The notes under the pieces are model-generated. The model saw only the letters and a list, made by a program, of their open reading frames with translations, made no database searches and was not told where the DNA came from. From QHXW01 sp963847515 (GTDB taxonomy: Bacteria > Acidobacteriota > Terriglobia > Bryobacterales > Bryobacteraceae), in the NCBI GenBank assembly GCA_963847515.1, contig CAWKAA010000001.1:1116001-1180000 (forward strand): a stretch of DNA of 64,000 nucleotides, given 5' to 3'. Every line of letters begins with the position of its first letter. The stretch's first letter is position 1. The position numbers were made by a program, and so were the translations under genes. Shown one piece after another: positions 63,132-64,000 of the stretch.

Positions 63132-64000
63132 TTAGAAATCAGTCAGGTGCTTCGCTGGGAGAGAGACGCGGACAGCGTTCAGCACGGCTGCGAGATCGAT
63201 GAACTCTTGGGCAATCGCCCCGCCGATCGGCGGCAGGTGGCCGGAAGCGGCGGCCATCATCCCAATGAGGCTTAGGGCCATTCCGCCGACCGCGCTTTGA
63301 AGAGCGATCGACCGCATGCGGCGGCCAATATGAATGAGCTCGTCCACTTTTGCGAGTGAAGGCTCGAGTATTACCGCGTCCGCGGCTTCCGCGGTGATGT
63401 CGCTGTCTTTGCCGAACGCTACTCCCACAGTCGCGGCCAGCATCGCCGGCGCGTCGTTAATTCCATCGCCGACATACAGTGTTCTTGCCTGACGAGTCTC
63501 GTGCTGGACGATGGCGACCTTCTCTTCTGGAGTTTTGCCGGCATGCATTTCAGCAATGCCCAGCTTGCGCGCGAAATATCGTACTTCAGACTCGCGATCA
63601 CCCGAAAGCAAAATGACTTTCGAAGCCTGATGCCTGGGCTTCAGATGATGCACGAAGGAATGGCTATCAGCCCGCGGCTCATCGTGAAAACGCAGGGCGG
63701 CGGCGTACTCACCGTCCATAAACACCAGGCACTCGAGGCCTCCCGCGGATGGGGGCAGCGCCGGCGGGAGTTGCGCTAACTTCCCCCGTCCGGTGATCTG
63801 CACGGTCTTGCCGCCCACCCATCCACGCAATCCCTCACCGGGCCTTTCGCTGGCCAGGTCCACGGCGTGGAGCGGCAACTTCGCTTCATGTGCAGCCTTC
63901 ACAATTGCACCTGCTAGCGGATGCCTGGAGTAGACTTCAAGGGCGGCGGCCGCAGCGAGCACCTGGTCAACCGAAAAACCCGGAGTGCAAATTACGTCTG
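63132..64000 (-). CDS. P1B-type heavy-metal ATPase, C-terminal part (5' end outside window)
   Basis: The open frame reaches the right edge (DVICTPGFSVDQVLAAAAAL), so the phosphorylated DKTGT lies beyond it. Visible parts are the nucleotide domain with YSRHPLAGAI (the HP of P1B pumps) and GEGLRGWVGG, then ILLSGDRESEVRYFARKLGI, the hinge VGDGINDAPAMLAATVGVAF, and two final helices (GGMALSLIGMMAAASGHLPP). The C-terminal helix has no obvious metal-binding cysteines. It likely exports a transition metal. It ends 135 bp before the start of the alcohol dehydrogenase gene. Confidence 0.85.
   Translation of the reverse strand, partial: DVICTPGFSVDQVLAAAAALEVYSRHPLAGAIVKAAHEAKLPLHAVDLASERPGEGLRGWVGGKTVQITGRGKLAQLPPALPPSAGGLECLVFMDGEYAAALRFHDEPRADSHSFVHHLKPRHQASKVILLSGDRESEVRYFARKLGIAEMHAGKTPEEKVAIVQHETRQARTLYVGDGINDAPAMLAATVGVAFGKDSDITAEAADAVILEPSLAKVDELIHIGRRMRSIALQSAVGGMALSLIGMMAAASGHLPPIGGAIAQEFIDLAAVLNAVRVSLPAKHLTDF

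Overview
The window looks like chromosome of an acidobacterium, most likely a Bryobacterales/Solibacter-type member of the Acidobacteriota. This is inferred from gene content: an Oar-type TonB-dependent receptor with an N-terminal carboxypeptidase-regulatory-like domain, MacB/FtsX-type orphan permeases of the acidobacterial kind, Tat-exported Gfo/Idh/MocA and enolase-superfamily enzymes, several DUF1080 (3-keto-disaccharide hydrolase-like) sequences, an ECF42-type sigma factor with DGPF/YCII genes, and high G+C. No rRNA gene or intact tRNA is present to settle the taxonomy.

Layout. 0-12 kb: a partial small protein, a TIGR00027-type methyltransferase, a 100-bp tandem repeat, two tandem lipoprotein sulfatase-fold genes (the first damaged), an Oar-like receptor, and a divergent secreted toroid-like protein. 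12-18 kb: an M20 peptidase, an APC permease and a frameshifted MacB/FtsX permease. 17.8-21.5 kb: a sigma-factor module made of three DGPF/YCII genes, a broken membrane protein fused to the first of them, a frameshifted DinB gene and the ECF42-type sigma factor. 21.6-29.4 kb: a broken TPR-thioredoxin gene, a FliB-like cysteine protein, HU, a PIG-L deacetylase, a permease remnant, a Tat-exported oxidoreductase and a small unknown. 29.4-36.7 kb: an aminotransferase, a lytic transglycosylase, a GAF-like protein, an SDR, a stand-alone ClpA/B D2-type AAA+ ATPase behind a sigma-54-like promoter, and UbiE. 36.7-41.5 kb: a sugar-acid locus (GH127-like, galactonate dehydratase-like, KDPG/KDPGal aldolase) with a RHH-PIN toxin-antitoxin pair inside it. 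41.5-48.2 kb: a housekeeping run trm112-like, GT9, msbA, yicC, gmk, rpoZ, coaBC and UDG family 4, in which nearly every gene from msbA on carries frameshifts. 48.2-54.1 kb: a hydroxypyruvate isomerase-like protein, an MBL-fold protein, DUF1080, YceI, a YkgJ-type protein, a FrnE-like DsbA and a small protein with an HNH nuclease.

54.1-64 kb is mosaic: a broken tRNA-Arg(CCG), tandem UspA, response-regulator pieces on both sides of an IS1595-type transposase, a hybrid kinase fragment meeting a receiver fragment head to head, a DNA-ligase scrap, a RIC-type iron-sulfur repair protein, a radical SAM/SPASM protein, a NapH-like ferredoxin, a frameshifted zinc alcohol dehydrogenase and the C-terminal half of a P1B ATPase. 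The intact genes fit a nitrosative, hypoxic or metal-stress island.

A recurring theme is single-base indels. Many hit genes that are normally essential (gmk, coaBC, msbA), so much of the apparent decay is probably sequence or assembly error. Other lesions (the permease internal deletion, the YCII/membrane-protein junction, the kinase/receiver junction, the tRNA deletion) are multi-base rearrangements and look genuine. I did not find a clearly new multi-gene system. The best leads are the sigma-54-linked stand-alone Clp-type ATPase, the Thr-nucleophile sulfatase-fold pair, and the broken ECF42/DGPF module.
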